A DNA stretch of 54,912 nucleotides from CAWVWD01 sp045106825 (GTDB lineage Bacteria; Bacteroidota; Bacteroidia; Chitinophagales; Saprospiraceae): contig JBGCFH010000305.1 of the NCBI GenBank assembly GCA_045106825.1, positions 1 through 54,912 of the forward strand. The letters run 5' to 3'. How positions within the stretch are numbered: the stretch's first letter is position 1; every line of letters begins with the position of its first letter. The translations under genes were made by a program, and so were the position numbers. This document shows, piece after piece, positions 7,965 to 16,396 of this stretch. Under the pieces are notes generated by a model, which did no database searches, was not told the origin of the DNA, and saw only the letters and a list, made by a program, of their open reading frames with translations.

Positions 7965-10151
7965 ATGGGTGAGCAACAAATAAAATCACTACTAAAATTA
8001 GCTAAAAGAGCTTATCAAAAGCGAGATTTAGACAATGCATTAGGATTCTCTAAACATGCTACGGAACTGGCAAGTTTGGAAGAGAATTTTAATGATTGGG
8101 GTGATTTGTATGCTATTCGTGGAAAAATTAAAGGACTTCAGGGACATTACCTCGGAAATAATGATGACTTAGAAGAAGCTATTGAATGCCTAAATACTGC
8201 TAAAGTTTTCTTTCTTTATACTGCGCCACTTTGTATTAAAGTAGGACAAATTTTTTTATTTCAGAAGAAACATGAAGCTGCATTTGAATTATTTAAAAAT
8301 GCTTTAAGAGCAAGTAGACAAGCTAAGATAAAAGATGATGAAATTCATGCACTTTTACAGATTAGTGAATATTATTTAGAAACCCGAAATCTTCCTACAT
8401 CAACGAAATATTTAGTTTTAGCCCAACAACTTTTGAATAACAAAACCTTAATTGAAAACTGGATACTTTATTATCAAATTTCTATGACAATAGGTATTCG
8501 TCAGCATAATTTTGAAGAAGTCGAAACTAATGCAAATAAGGTTTTAGCTCTTTGTGTTGAAAAAAACGATATTGAGAATGAAGTAAAAGCCCTCAATGCA
8601 AAGGGAATTTCATTCGCTATTAGAGGTGATTACAAACAAGCTTTTGAAAACCTATGGCTGGCAAACGACAAAAGTCAACTGATTAATTTCAGATTATTAA
8701 CCGCTCGAACATTAATCAATATTGGAAATATCTTTTCTTCTCTTTATAATTATGAAGAAGCGATTAAGCAACACTTAAAGGTTGTTAATGAATATGTTGC
8801 TCAAATTGATAATTATACCTTAACCGTGCTTTGTCATAATATTGGCGGAACATATATGTCGCTCGGACAAGATGAAAAAGCAATCTATTATTATTTGAAA
8901 GGTCTTGAAACAGCCGAAAAAGATGGTATTCATAAGTTAGAAGCAATTATTTTATACGAGATTAGTAAGATTTATGCAGATAAAGATTTAGATAAAGCAT
9001 TAGAATATATTGAAAAAACGAAAGAGGTTTTAGAAGCATATAATATTGCTTCAGGAATAGAAATGCATACGATTAATTTAGCAGAAATTTATTTCAAACA
9101 AGGGAAAGTTGAAGATGCATTGTCAAAAGGTTTGGAAAGCCTAAAGTTGTGTGAGAAAGTAGAAAATAAAAAGACTTTAGTTCGAGTATATCGCTTGTTA
9201 TCAAGTGCTTACAAGATGTTAGAGCAATATAAAGAAGCATTGAAATATCATGAATTATATCATGAATTACAACATAAATTACATCAAGAAATGCGTAAAA
9301 AGCAAACCCTTGATTTAGAAATTCGTTATGAAACGAAGGAGAAGGAGCAGCAAATTAAACTCTTGACAACGGATATGGAATTGCAAGAACTTGAACTGAA
9401 ACATACCCGAAAAGTTGCTCAACAAAACGAATTAATTACGCAAGCGAATCAAGAAATTAAACAGTTTACTTACGCTGTTTCGCATGACTTGAAAGAACCG
9501 CTTCGAATGATTGGAAGTTTTACGAAACTTATCGGTAGAAAAGTAGGTCAACAAGGTGACAAAAGACTTGATGAATACATGAATTACGTTCATGATGGTG
9601 TTCAACGTATGGAAGGTATGTTGAATGGCATGCTGGATTATGCTCGTATTGGTAAACACACTAATTTACAAGATGAGATTGATTTGAATAGAACTATCGC
9701 AGATGTGTTGTTGAATTTGCGTGTACGAGTTCATGAAAGCCAAGCTGTTGTAAATTGTAGTAATTTACCAACTATCAAAACGAATAAAGTGTTAATTTCT
9801 CAACTTTTCCAAAATTTGATTGGAAATGCGATTAAATTTTCCAAAAAAGATGTGAAACCGATTGTTAATATTTTTTCGATAGATGAAGAAGATAGATTTG
9901 TTTTGGCGATAGAAGATAATGGAATTGGTATTCCTCAAAAACATCGAGATAAAGTATTTGATTTATTCAGTCGTTTGCATACTCGTGATAAATACGAAGG
10001 TTCGGGAATCGGTCTGGCAATGTGTAAAAAAATTACTCAAATTCTACAAGGTGAAATTTGGATAGAATCTGAGGACGATATAGGAACAACCTTCTATATT
10101 GCTATCCCAAAAGTGATTGAACCTGTGGTGATTGAAGAATTAGCGGTGTAG
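7965..10151 (+). CDS. TPR-containing sensor histidine kinase
   Basis: A 728-residue protein. Residues 1-450 form tandem tetratricopeptide-type helical repeats (for example ARTLINIGNIFSSLYNYEEAIKQHLKV and CHNIGGTYMSLGQDEKAIYYYLKG). Residues 430-495 are a charged coiled coil. A HisKA dimerisation domain follows with the phospho-acceptor H507 in AVSHDLKEPL, then a HATPase_c domain with the N box (LFQNLIGNAIKFS), G1 (AIEDNGIGIP) and G2 (GSGIGLAMCKKI). There is no signal peptide or membrane segment, so it should act in the cytoplasm. No response regulator is next to it, so it is an orphan kinase. Its last 50 bp overlap the end of convergent waaA. Confidence 0.9.
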   Translation: MGEQQIKSLLKLAKRAYQKRDLDNALGFSKHATELASLEENFNDWGDLYAIRGKIKGLQGHYLGNNDDLEEAIECLNTAKVFFLYTAPLCIKVGQIFLFQKKHEAAFELFKNALRASRQAKIKDDEIHALLQISEYYLETRNLPTSTKYLVLAQQLLNNKTLIENWILYYQISMTIGIRQHNFEEVETNANKVLALCVEKNDIENEVKALNAKGISFAIRGDYKQAFENLWLANDKSQLINFRLLTARTLINIGNIFSSLYNYEEAIKQHLKVVNEYVAQIDNYTLTVLCHNIGGTYMSLGQDEKAIYYYLKGLETAEKDGIHKLEAIILYEISKIYADKDLDKALEYIEKTKEVLEAYNIASGIEMHTINLAEIYFKQGKVEDALSKGLESLKLCEKVENKKTLVRVYRLLSSAYKMLEQYKEALKYHELYHELQHKLHQEMRKKQTLDLEIRYETKEKEQQIKLLTTDMELQELELKHTRKVAQQNELITQANQEIKQFTYAVSHDLKEPLRMIGSFTKLIGRKVGQQGDKRLDEYMNYVHDGVQRMEGMLNGMLDYARIGKHTNLQDEIDLNRTIADVLLNLRVRVHESQAVVNCSNLPTIKTNKVLISQLFQNLIGNAIKFSKKDVKPIVNIFSIDEEDRFVLAIEDNGIGIPQKHRDKVFDLFSRLHTRDKYEGSGIGLAMCKKITQILQGEIWIESEDDIGTTFYIAIPKVIEPVVIEELAV

Positions 10152-11370
10152 CACCTTGATTATCAATAACATATTGTTTTGCTTTCGCTGATGCTTGTTG
10201 ATAAAATGATTCATTTGATAATTGTTGAATAATTGCTTTGAAATCCTCATAATCTCTAATCGAAAATCCACCTTTTTCTTTTACTAAATTTACGGCTTCC
10301 TCAAATTTTTGATATTTTGTTCCAAAGATTACTGGTAAACCAAAAACAATCGGCTCTAAAGTATTGTGTAAACCTGAACCAAAAGCTCCACCGATATAGG
10401 CTATTTTTCCATAACGATACAATGCAGATAACATTCCGATATTATCAATTATTAAAATATCAATATTGGAAATATTATCACTTTTTGCTTCTGAATATTT
10501 TATAGATTTTCTATTGATTTTTTCTTGTAACACTTTGATTTTTAATGTTTTAATCTCGTGTGGTGCAATGATAAATCGGTAAGGCAAATCATCAGAATAC
10601 GCATTAATATATTGTGCAATAATCGCTTCGTCTGGTTGCCAAGTGCTTCCACAAATAACGATTGGTTTTGTGTTTACTTTCGTAAATTGTTCAATTATTT
10701 CAAATCGTTTTTTTTCTGCTGCGATTGCCAAAACTCTGTCTAATCTTGTATCTCCAGCAATTGTAGAATGTGTTATATTTATCGTTTCTAAGTGCTTTTT
10801 AGAAATAGTATTTTGTACAAATAAATGCTCGAAAAAGTATAAACATTGACGGTGCGTTTTGCCGAAAGGCGAAAAGAAAAAATGATTAGCTCTAAAAATA
10901 CCAGAAACTAAAAAGGTCGGAATTTGTCGTTGTTGTAAGGCTTCAAGAAAGTGATACCAAAACTCATATTTTACCCAAAAAACTAATTTTGGTTCGATTA
11001 AGTCAATAAATCGTTTTGCATTTTTTTTAGTATCCAAAGGCAAATAAGTAATGATGTCAGCCGAAGCATAATTTTTACGAACTTCGTAGCCAGAAGGGGA
11101 GAAGAAGGTCAACAAAATTTTTTCATCTGGATATTGTTTTTTGATACTTTCTATCAACGGTCTTCCTTGTTCAAACTCACCTAAAGACGAACAATGAAAC
11201 CAAATCAATTGCTGTTTTTTAATATTATTGGATTGCAAATCTTGTTGTAATCGGTGTAACAAATCTTGACGACCTTCGACCCATTTTTTAGCTTTCGGTT
11301 GAAATAAGGCTAAAATTTTGGCAACGAAACCGTAAAGAAAAATTCCAATTTTGTAAATGAAAAAGTACAT
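10102..11370 (-). CDS. waaA: 3-deoxy-D-manno-octulosonic acid (Kdo) transferase
   Basis: The enzyme transfers Kdo from CMP-Kdo to lipid A precursors at the inner membrane (GT30, GT-B fold). The length of 422 residues is normal. The N-terminus has a membrane anchor (YFFIYKIGIFLYGFVAKILALF). HCSSLGEFEQGRP carries the expected catalytic glutamate (E65). The C-terminal half has PIVICGSTWQPDEAII and the nucleotide-sugar site GGAFGSGLHNTLEPIVFGLPVIFG. The 3' end overlaps the histidine kinase gene tail to tail by 50 bp. Confidence 0.94.
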   Translation of the reverse strand: MYFFIYKIGIFLYGFVAKILALFQPKAKKWVEGRQDLLHRLQQDLQSNNIKKQQLIWFHCSSLGEFEQGRPLIESIKKQYPDEKILLTFFSPSGYEVRKNYASADIITYLPLDTKKNAKRFIDLIEPKLVFWVKYEFWYHFLEALQQRQIPTFLVSGIFRANHFFFSPFGKTHRQCLYFFEHLFVQNTISKKHLETINITHSTIAGDTRLDRVLAIAAEKKRFEIIEQFTKVNTKPIVICGSTWQPDEAIIAQYINAYSDDLPYRFIIAPHEIKTLKIKVLQEKINRKSIKYSEAKSDNISNIDILIIDNIGMLSALYRYGKIAYIGGAFGSGLHNTLEPIVFGLPVIFGTKYQKFEEAVNLVKEKGGFSIRDYEDFKAIIQQLSNESFYQQASAKAKQYVIDNQGATPLILQSPQVQSLLG

Positions 11371-11390
11371 TCATTTTAGGTGTTAGTATG

Positions 11391-11438
11391 AAGTATAAGG
11401 TATGAAGTATTTAATAAAACACTTCATACCTTATACTT
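11391..11438. repeat. Inverted repeat between waaA and the flavin reductase-like gene
   Basis: There are two 18-nt arms (11391-11408 and 11421-11438) with perfect complementarity and a 12-nt loop. No strong T-tract follows on the minus strand, so it may be an RNA-stabilising or repeat-derived hairpin rather than a classic terminator. Confidence 0.65.
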
Positions 11439-11445
11439 AAAAAAG

Positions 11446-12054
11446 TCATGGTTTGGCGTATGGTAATCGTTCGATTTGTTGTGTTTTATGATAAGTATCT
11501 AAACCTGAAATAGCAACTGTTTTAGCGATTTCTAAATTTATTTTTCCATCTTGTTCCACACAATTTTGTGGCAAAGTAATCCACTCGATTTTTCCGATTA
11601 TCATTTTGGTATCATTCAGTCGAATATCAATAATATCCGCCAAAGATAAACCAATTTTGATATTGGCTTCTTGTACAAATGGTGCTTTGAAATCAGCAAT
11701 AAATTCTGGCGTCAAACTGGTTGCTTCAAACTCCGACTGATTACTATATCGAGCCGCCGTTTGATGTCCTTGTTTATGAATGGTCGAATTGATGTGATTG
11801 ATAGTAAATTGTTCTGTGGCAATGATATTTTCGAGCGTATGTCGAGGTACAGAATGTGGACGAGAAATAATGCCCATCAGCGGTGGATTTGCACCAATAT
11901 GTACCGCAGAACTAAAAATAGCAAGATTCGTTAAATCTGCTGTATTGATTGTACCGACTAAGTTAGCGGATTTAAAACCGCTCAAACTATTAATCAAATT
12001 AGTACGGAAACGTTTCTCTAAATTCAGTATTTGTTCGTGATTGTATTGCTGCAT
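11446..12054 (-). CDS. Flavin reductase-like domain protein
   Basis: A 202-residue protein with the split-barrel FMN-binding fold of the flavin reductase-like family. Landmarks are SGFKSANLVGTINTADLTNLAIFSS and IGANPPLMGIISRP, then HTLENIIATEQFTINHI. These position the isoalloxazine- and phosphate-binding loops. Members reduce flavins with NAD(P)H or act as FMN-binding proteins of unknown role. I use the ATG at 12054. The open frame runs to 12153, but that extra 33 residues would lie wholly inside the upstream gene. The start overlaps the end of the upstream secreted-protein gene by 56 bp, which suggests translational coupling. Confidence 0.82.
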   Translation of the reverse strand: MQQYNHEQILNLEKRFRTNLINSLSGFKSANLVGTINTADLTNLAIFSSAVHIGANPPLMGIISRPHSVPRHTLENIIATEQFTINHINSTIHKQGHQTAARYSNQSEFEATSLTPEFIADFKAPFVQEANIKIGLSLADIIDIRLNDTKMIIGKIEWITLPQNCVEQDGKINLEIAKTVAISGLDTYHKTQQIERLPYAKP

Positions 12055-12547
12055 AAGTTTGTCGGTTTTTATTAGATATTGGCGTTTGGTGTTGTTGAGC
12101 CATTGGTACAATTTTGCATACTTTAATCGTTCCAGGAGCACAAAAGTCGCCATTTGGATCTTTGCCAGACCAAGTACCTTCTATACAAAATCCATCTTTT
12201 TTCATAGTGAAATTTAGTTTTGCTTTTTTTCTACACCAAGCTAAATCCTCAAAGGTTTTTTGTTCAATGATTTTAGTTTCTTCAAAAATCAATATATCAT
12301 TTTTGAACTTACCTTTGAGTTCCATGATAGCATAAAAATTTGGTTTATCGACAAAAGAAACTTTTGAAGTTCCTGTAATAACACTCCCTTTTTGTTTAAG
12401 GTTTAAAGTAAGATAATAAGAACTCGCTGCACCACCTGTACTTTGTCTCAAAACGCCATTCCATTCTCCAGACATATCTTGTGCAGAAGTGTTTTGGTAA
12501 AGTGTTGATAAACAAAGTATTATGATGAAATAAATAATATTCTTCAT
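11999..12547 (-). CDS. Secreted protein of unknown function
   Basis: A 182-residue protein with a signal peptide (MKNIIYFIIILCLSTLYQNTSA). The body, DMSGEWNGVLRQ then YYLTLNLKQKGSVITGTSKV, is built from strands and resembles small extracytoplasmic beta-barrels with a GxW motif at the start. Three cysteines around WCRKK, GFC and DFCAPGTIKVC may form disulfides. The last 35 residues, after CKIVP, look unstructured and are encoded in the overlap with the flavin reductase-like gene. I do not recognise a named family. Confidence 0.7.
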   Translation of the reverse strand: MKNIIYFIIILCLSTLYQNTSAQDMSGEWNGVLRQSTGGAASSYYLTLNLKQKGSVITGTSKVSFVDKPNFYAIMELKGKFKNDILIFEETKIIEQKTFEDLAWCRKKAKLNFTMKKDGFCIEGTWSGKDPNGDFCAPGTIKVCKIVPMAQQHQTPISNKNRQTYAAIQSRTNTEFRETFPY

Positions 12548-12656
12548 ATTTTAATTTATTTTATAAACTAATTGTGGTAAATGTTTGCTATTCTTTTAAC
12601 GTAAATATCGACGAAAAATGTTTATATAATTTCAATCAAATGATTATTTTGTTGCT

Positions 12657-13214
12657 ATGATTAAATATTTTAACATTCAATCGTTTAGAACGATGATTTT
12701 TTGTTTAGTGGCAGGTATGTTATCAGGTTTTTTGCGAAGCTTTGATTTTATGGGTGATACTGTTCCTATACTGTTTCCTGGCTTTTTATTTGGACTCGCT
12801 TTACCATTATCAAATTGGAAATTATACAAAAATCCAAAATCAACCTTAATTGGTTTTTTGATTGTATCAACTGCAGTTTATCCGATGATGGTTATTCTAC
12901 CATTGAAAATATTAGGACAAGAATTTGGTATTAATTTAGCTGCTAAAATTCCATATTTATTAGGTATTGTACCAAGTATTTTGGGAGCAGGAATTTTGTA
13001 TTTGGTATATCGTATGTTTTTGGGGAATAAAGATAAACAAGTATGGAAATTTTATTTCTTAATCGCCATTATATTAGGTATTACCTTTTTTCCACTGATG
13101 AATTTTGCGGACAACTTTGTGCTAAGTTTAGGAATTTGGCAAGGTGGAATAGGATTTTGCTTGACACAATTACATTTTACAAATACTAAAGGAAAAGCAA
13201 AGAAAGGTAAATAA
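12657..13214 (+). CDS. Polytopic membrane protein of unknown function
   Basis: A 185-residue protein with five or six predicted hydrophobic helices (for example MIFCLVAGMLSGFL, VPILFPGFLFGLAL, LIGFLIVSTAVYPMMVIL, YLLGIVPSILGAGILYLVY, FYFLIAIILGITFFPL) and a lysine-rich C-terminal tail (KGKAKKGK), suggesting an inside C-terminus. No transporter or enzyme motif is visible. It precedes the DUF3467 gene by about 80 bp on the same strand, though that gene has its own candidate promoter. Confidence 0.7.
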   Translation: MIKYFNIQSFRTMIFCLVAGMLSGFLRSFDFMGDTVPILFPGFLFGLALPLSNWKLYKNPKSTLIGFLIVSTAVYPMMVILPLKILGQEFGINLAAKIPYLLGIVPSILGAGILYLVYRMFLGNKDKQVWKFYFLIAIILGITFFPLMNFADNFVLSLGIWQGGIGFCLTQLHFTNTKGKAKKGK

Positions 13215-13248
13215 ATCAAAAAAATGCACTAATTGGCATCAATAAGCG

Positions 13249-13256
13249 TACTTTTG
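13249..13256 (+). promoter_or_regulatory. Candidate -7 element ahead of the DUF3467 gene
   Basis: TACTTTTG matches TAnnTTTG and lies 37 nt before the ATG at 13293. It falls within the stretch that a TTG start at 13233 would translate, which favours the later ATG. Confidence 0.5.
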
Positions 13257-13292
13257 TTGTTTCATATTTTTAATGATTTAAACATACTAAAA

Positions 13293-13598
13293 ATGGACGA
13301 TAAGAAACAAAACTTGAATATTGAATTATCAGAAGAAGTAGCAGAAGGTGTTTACTCTAACTTAGCTGTTATTTCACATTCACCAACTGAATTTGTAATT
13401 GACTTTATCCGAATGATGCCAAATATGCCAAAGGCGAAAGTAAAATCTCGTGTTATATTAACACCTCATCATGCTAAACGATTGTTGAGTGCTTTACAAG
13501 ATAATGTCAATAAATATGAAGCACAACACGGACAGGTTGCAGATAATAAAATCCCACCTTTTCCAATGAATTTTAACACACCAAAAGGTCAAGCATAA
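13293..13598 (+). CDS. DUF3467 domain protein
   Basis: A 101-residue cytoplasmic protein matching the DUF3467 pattern: LNIELSEEVAEGVYSNLAVISHSPTEFVIDF, then VKSRVILTPHHAKRLLSALQDNVNKYE. The family is small, widespread in Bacteroidota, and of unknown biochemical role. The ATG at 13293 gives the conserved N-terminus; the upstream TTG extension is hydrophobic and unlike the family. It is followed after 27 bp by the NifU-type gene, so the two are likely cotranscribed. Confidence 0.85.
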   Translation: MDDKKQNLNIELSEEVAEGVYSNLAVISHSPTEFVIDFIRMMPNMPKAKVKSRVILTPHHAKRLLSALQDNVNKYEAQHGQVADNKIPPFPMNFNTPKGQA

Positions 13599-13625
13599 TT
13601 TTGAAACTATATTAATTTTCATAAA

Positions 13626-13880
13626 ATGAATACAATATTAGAAGAACGAGTTGATAAAGCCTTAGATAGTATTCGACCTCACTTAGCTGTTGATGGAGGT
13701 AATGTTGAGGTGGTTGAAGTGACAAATGAAATGGAACTGAAAATCAAATGGTTGGGTAATTGTGAAAACTGCTTTATGAGTGTGATGACCATGAAAGCTG
13801 GTATCGAAGAAGTCGTAAAAACTCAAGTACCAGAAATCAAAAGTGTAGTGGCTATCAATGGAGTAGAGTTACCGATTTAA
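13626..13880 (+). CDS. NifU C-terminal-domain (Nfu-type) iron-sulfur protein
   Basis: An 84-residue protein consisting only of the NifU C-terminal domain: IRPHLAVDGGNVEVVEV followed by the C46-E-N-C49 cluster-binding pair, then MTMKAGIEEVV and a final strand. Nfu-type proteins carry 4Fe-4S clusters to target enzymes. The family usually has CxGCP after the first Cys; here it is CENCF, so the CxxC is kept but the flanking residues differ. It probably forms an operon with the DUF3467 gene. Confidence 0.88.
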   Translation: MNTILEERVDKALDSIRPHLAVDGGNVEVVEVTNEMELKIKWLGNCENCFMSVMTMKAGIEEVVKTQVPEIKSVVAINGVELPI

Positions 13881-14018
13881 AAGATGCTTCTTGAAAAAGT
13901 GAATTGAAATTTTTATAAAAAATCCTTTTTTCATTTATCAATAAACTATCACGAGTATACAAATTTTCGTAGCTTACAAATAATAGCAAGATAATAAATT
14001 ATCATCGGTAAAAAATTG

Positions 14019-14062
14019 AAAAAAATCCTTTTTCCTAATGTTTTAGGAAAAAGGATTTTTTT
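14019..14062. terminator. Long perfect hairpin, bidirectional terminator
   Basis: 19-nt arms at 14019-14037 and 14044-14062 are perfectly complementary around a 6-nt loop, with A-runs before and T-runs after, so it works on either strand. It closes the DUF3467-nifU unit about 140 bp downstream. The rest of the 628-bp spacer 13881-14508 is very A+T-rich and shows no gene; short frames in it are not protein-like. Confidence 0.82.
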
Positions 14063-14508
14063 GTTTCGAGGCATTGATTTAATCTATTTTTTAAAATTTT
14101 TACAAAAAAAGTCAAGTTATAGTAAAACATTCTATTGCGTAAAGTATTATTTTGTTAGGTTTTATATATTATTTTTATTTATAATTGATGATGATACTAA
14201 TTAATTATCATTATAAATTGCTTATTAAATCATTGTTTTTACGATTAAATCTTAAACATATATGATTTTATATTAATATATAGTTAAAAATGGTTCAATT
14301 TAGATATATAAAAAAAAATAAATCTATTTGGAATAGAGTTTGCTGTTAGAATATTGAAGAAAGTAATATGATGAAGATAAACTTGTTAAAAAACTTAATT
14401 ACAATTGATTATGTATATTTTTTTTTGTAACTTGTAGTTGAATTATAAGTTGTCACTATTATAATAAAAAATTAAAGCACACTAAAAGTTACCTTAAAAC
14501 GTAGAAGA

Positions 14509-15201
14509 ATGAAGAAGTTAATGTTAATCGGTTTGTTATCTTTTGTAGCAATTGGGCTTTTTGCTCAAAAATCTTCATTAGGAACAGCTAAATCAGGAAG
14601 TAAAGAAAAATCTGATCCTCAGGCAGAATCTATTCTTAACAAAGTAAACACAAAATATGCTTCGTACAAGTCTATGAAAATGGACTTGAAAGTAACAATT
14701 CAAGATGGTAAGTTTAAAGAAGAACAAACTGCCAAAGTATCTGTGAAAGGAAATAAATTTAAAATCGACTCAAAAGACCAGTTAATCATTTCTGACGGAA
14801 AGAAAAATTGGATTTATCTAAAAGAGGCGGACGAATTACAAATCAGTAAACCTGATCCTGATGATGTAGGAATGTTTTCATCTCCAGATAAATTATTGAA
14901 AACATATCAAGAAGAGTTTATTTCTGGTTATATGGGACTATTCAAATTGAGCGGAAAAATCGTTCATAAAATTGAATTTAAACCAATGGACAAAAACTCG
15001 GAATATTCAAAAGTTGCTGTTTATATTGACAAAACAGATTTGACAGTCGTGAAAATCAAAGTTTTTGATAAGAGTAATATTCATTATTCTATTAGAATGG
15101 AAAATTTTGTAAAAAATACAACAATGAAAGATACAGACTTCAAATTTGATGAATCAACAGTATCGGAAGAAAATATCATACGTCTTTGTGACGGTTGTTA
15201 G
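14509..15201 (+). CDS. LolA-like outer-membrane lipoprotein carrier
   Basis: A 230-residue periplasmic protein with a signal peptide (MKKLMLIGLLSFVAIGLFA). The body follows the LolA half-barrel pattern: ESILNKVNTKYASYKSMKMDL, then KGNKFKIDSKDQLIISDGKKNWIYLKEADELQI, and NIHYSIRMENF toward the end. LolA ferries lipoproteins from the inner membrane to the outer membrane. In many Bacteroidota a LolA-like gene follows ftsK; here it stands alone with a terminator after it. Confidence 0.85.
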   Translation: MKKLMLIGLLSFVAIGLFAQKSSLGTAKSGSKEKSDPQAESILNKVNTKYASYKSMKMDLKVTIQDGKFKEEQTAKVSVKGNKFKIDSKDQLIISDGKKNWIYLKEADELQISKPDPDDVGMFSSPDKLLKTYQEEFISGYMGLFKLSGKIVHKIEFKPMDKNSEYSKVAVYIDKTDLTVVKIKVFDKSNIHYSIRMENFVKNTTMKDTDFKFDESTVSEENIIRLCDGC

Positions 15202-15222
15202 ACAACATAATATACAAACAAT

Positions 15223-15257
15223 AAAAAGGCTATTCTTCGGAATAGCCTTTTTTCGTT
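15223..15257 (+). terminator. Intrinsic terminator with a UUCG loop
   Basis: A 13-bp perfect stem (AAAAAGGCTATTC / GAATAGCCTTTTT) around a TTCG tetraloop, with its T-run, lies 22 bp after the LolA-like gene. Confidence 0.9.
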
Positions 15258-15267
15258 AATCTTTTTT

Positions 15268-15275
15268 TACTTTTG
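15268..15275 (+). promoter_or_regulatory. Candidate -7 element ahead of the methyltransferase-like gene
   Basis: TACTTTTG is an exact TAnnTTTG match 52 nt before the GTG at 15327, just after the LolA terminator. The -33 element is not clear. Confidence 0.42.
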
Positions 15276-15326
15276 TTAATCATAAATTGTAGTACATAAA
15301 TTAATACTGACTAATCACTAAAAAAA

Positions 15327-16253
15327 GTGTTCGATCTTTTTAATCAACAACCGACTTTCACGAAGCAATACAATCGCTTAGAATTACCAAAAAGACCTTT
15401 GACATTTGGGGAAGTAAATGCCAATATCGGTGGAATGCGTTCGGCTTTAGAAGCGTTGGATTTGGAATCTGTTTGGGCATATGAAAAGGAACGATTTGCA
15501 CAACTTACTTATACCGCAAATTTTAATCAAAAACCAAATGCTAATATTTCTAAACCTAAAACGCTTCAATCCACAAATATTATTACAGCTTCATTACAAC
15601 CGACATTAGCAGATTTTCAGGCTTTCGCCAATATCTTAAAACATCAACAAAATGTAGCTTTTATTATTGAAACAAAGAAAAGTTTGTTTTTAAATAAAAG
15701 TAAGTTGTGGCAAAAAGTCATGCAAACATTGACTGAATGCAACTTTGATGTGTTTTATGCGATTTTAGATGCTGTAAAGTTTGGTGTGCCTCAATATCGA
15801 AAACAGCTTTATTTTGTTGGCTTTCGCTGTGATTATTTTGAATCAAAGCCAACGTTTAATTTTCCAAAAGGTCTATCTAAGAAAGTATACATCAAAGATA
15901 TTTTGGAAGAAAATGTAGATGGTTACGCTGTTTCAGAACATTTTCAAGAGTTTCATTTATTTAGAAATGAAACGGCACAAGTCGTAAGCAATCAGTCTAA
16001 AATTATGGTCAAACCCTTAGTTCCTTCTTATCACAAAGTACAACCTTTAGTTGGAACATTTGTACAAGATGGAGAAACTGGTATTCGATTATTATCAGAA
16101 AATGAATGTAAAGCTTTGATGGGTTTTGACCGAGATTTTATGTTTCCTGTCTCTCGTACACAAATGTACCGACAATTAGGAAAATCGGTTGTTGTACCTG
16201 TTATTCAAAGTATTGGCAAAGAAGTTTTGAATACAATTGTTGAAAATTCATGA
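15327..16253 (+). CDS. C5-DNA-methyltransferase-fold protein lacking the catalytic motif
   Basis: A 308-residue protein. It aligns along its length with C5-cytosine methyltransferases such as M.HhaI. Motif I region is FGEVNANIGGMRSALEAL in place of FxDLFxGxGGxxxAL, motif II is SVWAYEKERFAQLTY, and NFNQKPNANIS matches the NFGxKPxGDI segment. Motif VI is IIETKKS instead of ENV with Glu kept, and motif VIII is QYRKQLYFVGFR with the second Arg lost. The C-terminus has IRLLSENECKALMGFD and QLGKSVVVPVIQSI (motif X, GNSV changed to GKSV). Where PCQ should be there is ASLQPTL: the nucleophilic Cys is absent and the following loop is shortened. It is therefore probably inactive as a C5 methyltransferase. 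The start is GTG; the next in-frame ATG (M37) would cut off motif I. No restriction gene is adjacent. Confidence 0.75.
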   Translation: MFDLFNQQPTFTKQYNRLELPKRPLTFGEVNANIGGMRSALEALDLESVWAYEKERFAQLTYTANFNQKPNANISKPKTLQSTNIITASLQPTLADFQAFANILKHQQNVAFIIETKKSLFLNKSKLWQKVMQTLTECNFDVFYAILDAVKFGVPQYRKQLYFVGFRCDYFESKPTFNFPKGLSKKVYIKDILEENVDGYAVSEHFQEFHLFRNETAQVVSNQSKIMVKPLVPSYHKVQPLVGTFVQDGETGIRLLSENECKALMGFDRDFMFPVSRTQMYRQLGKSVVVPVIQSIGKEVLNTIVENS

Positions 16254-16273
16254 TAAAACTATTAAGTATTTCG

Positions 16274-16309
16274 ACAGAATTTACAGAATTTACAGAATTT
16301 ACAGAATTT
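16274..16309 (+). repeat. Four tandem copies of ACAGAATTT
   Basis: Four exact 9-nt units run head to tail in the spacer between two convergent genes. It is a simple microsatellite-like repeat with no coding role. Confidence 0.85.
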
Positions 16310-16396
16310 ATAAATTTAAAATTGATATTTACGAATTGCTATAATGATAAAAGTAAAATCGTTGATTTTACAAGGGTTAAGAACTTTTTCAGAAAA

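Noticed and set aside
14016..14204. 62-codon frame in the 13.9-14.5 kb spacer
   Set aside because: It begins at TTG inside the arm of the perfect terminator hairpin, so its first residues are just the terminator read as codons.
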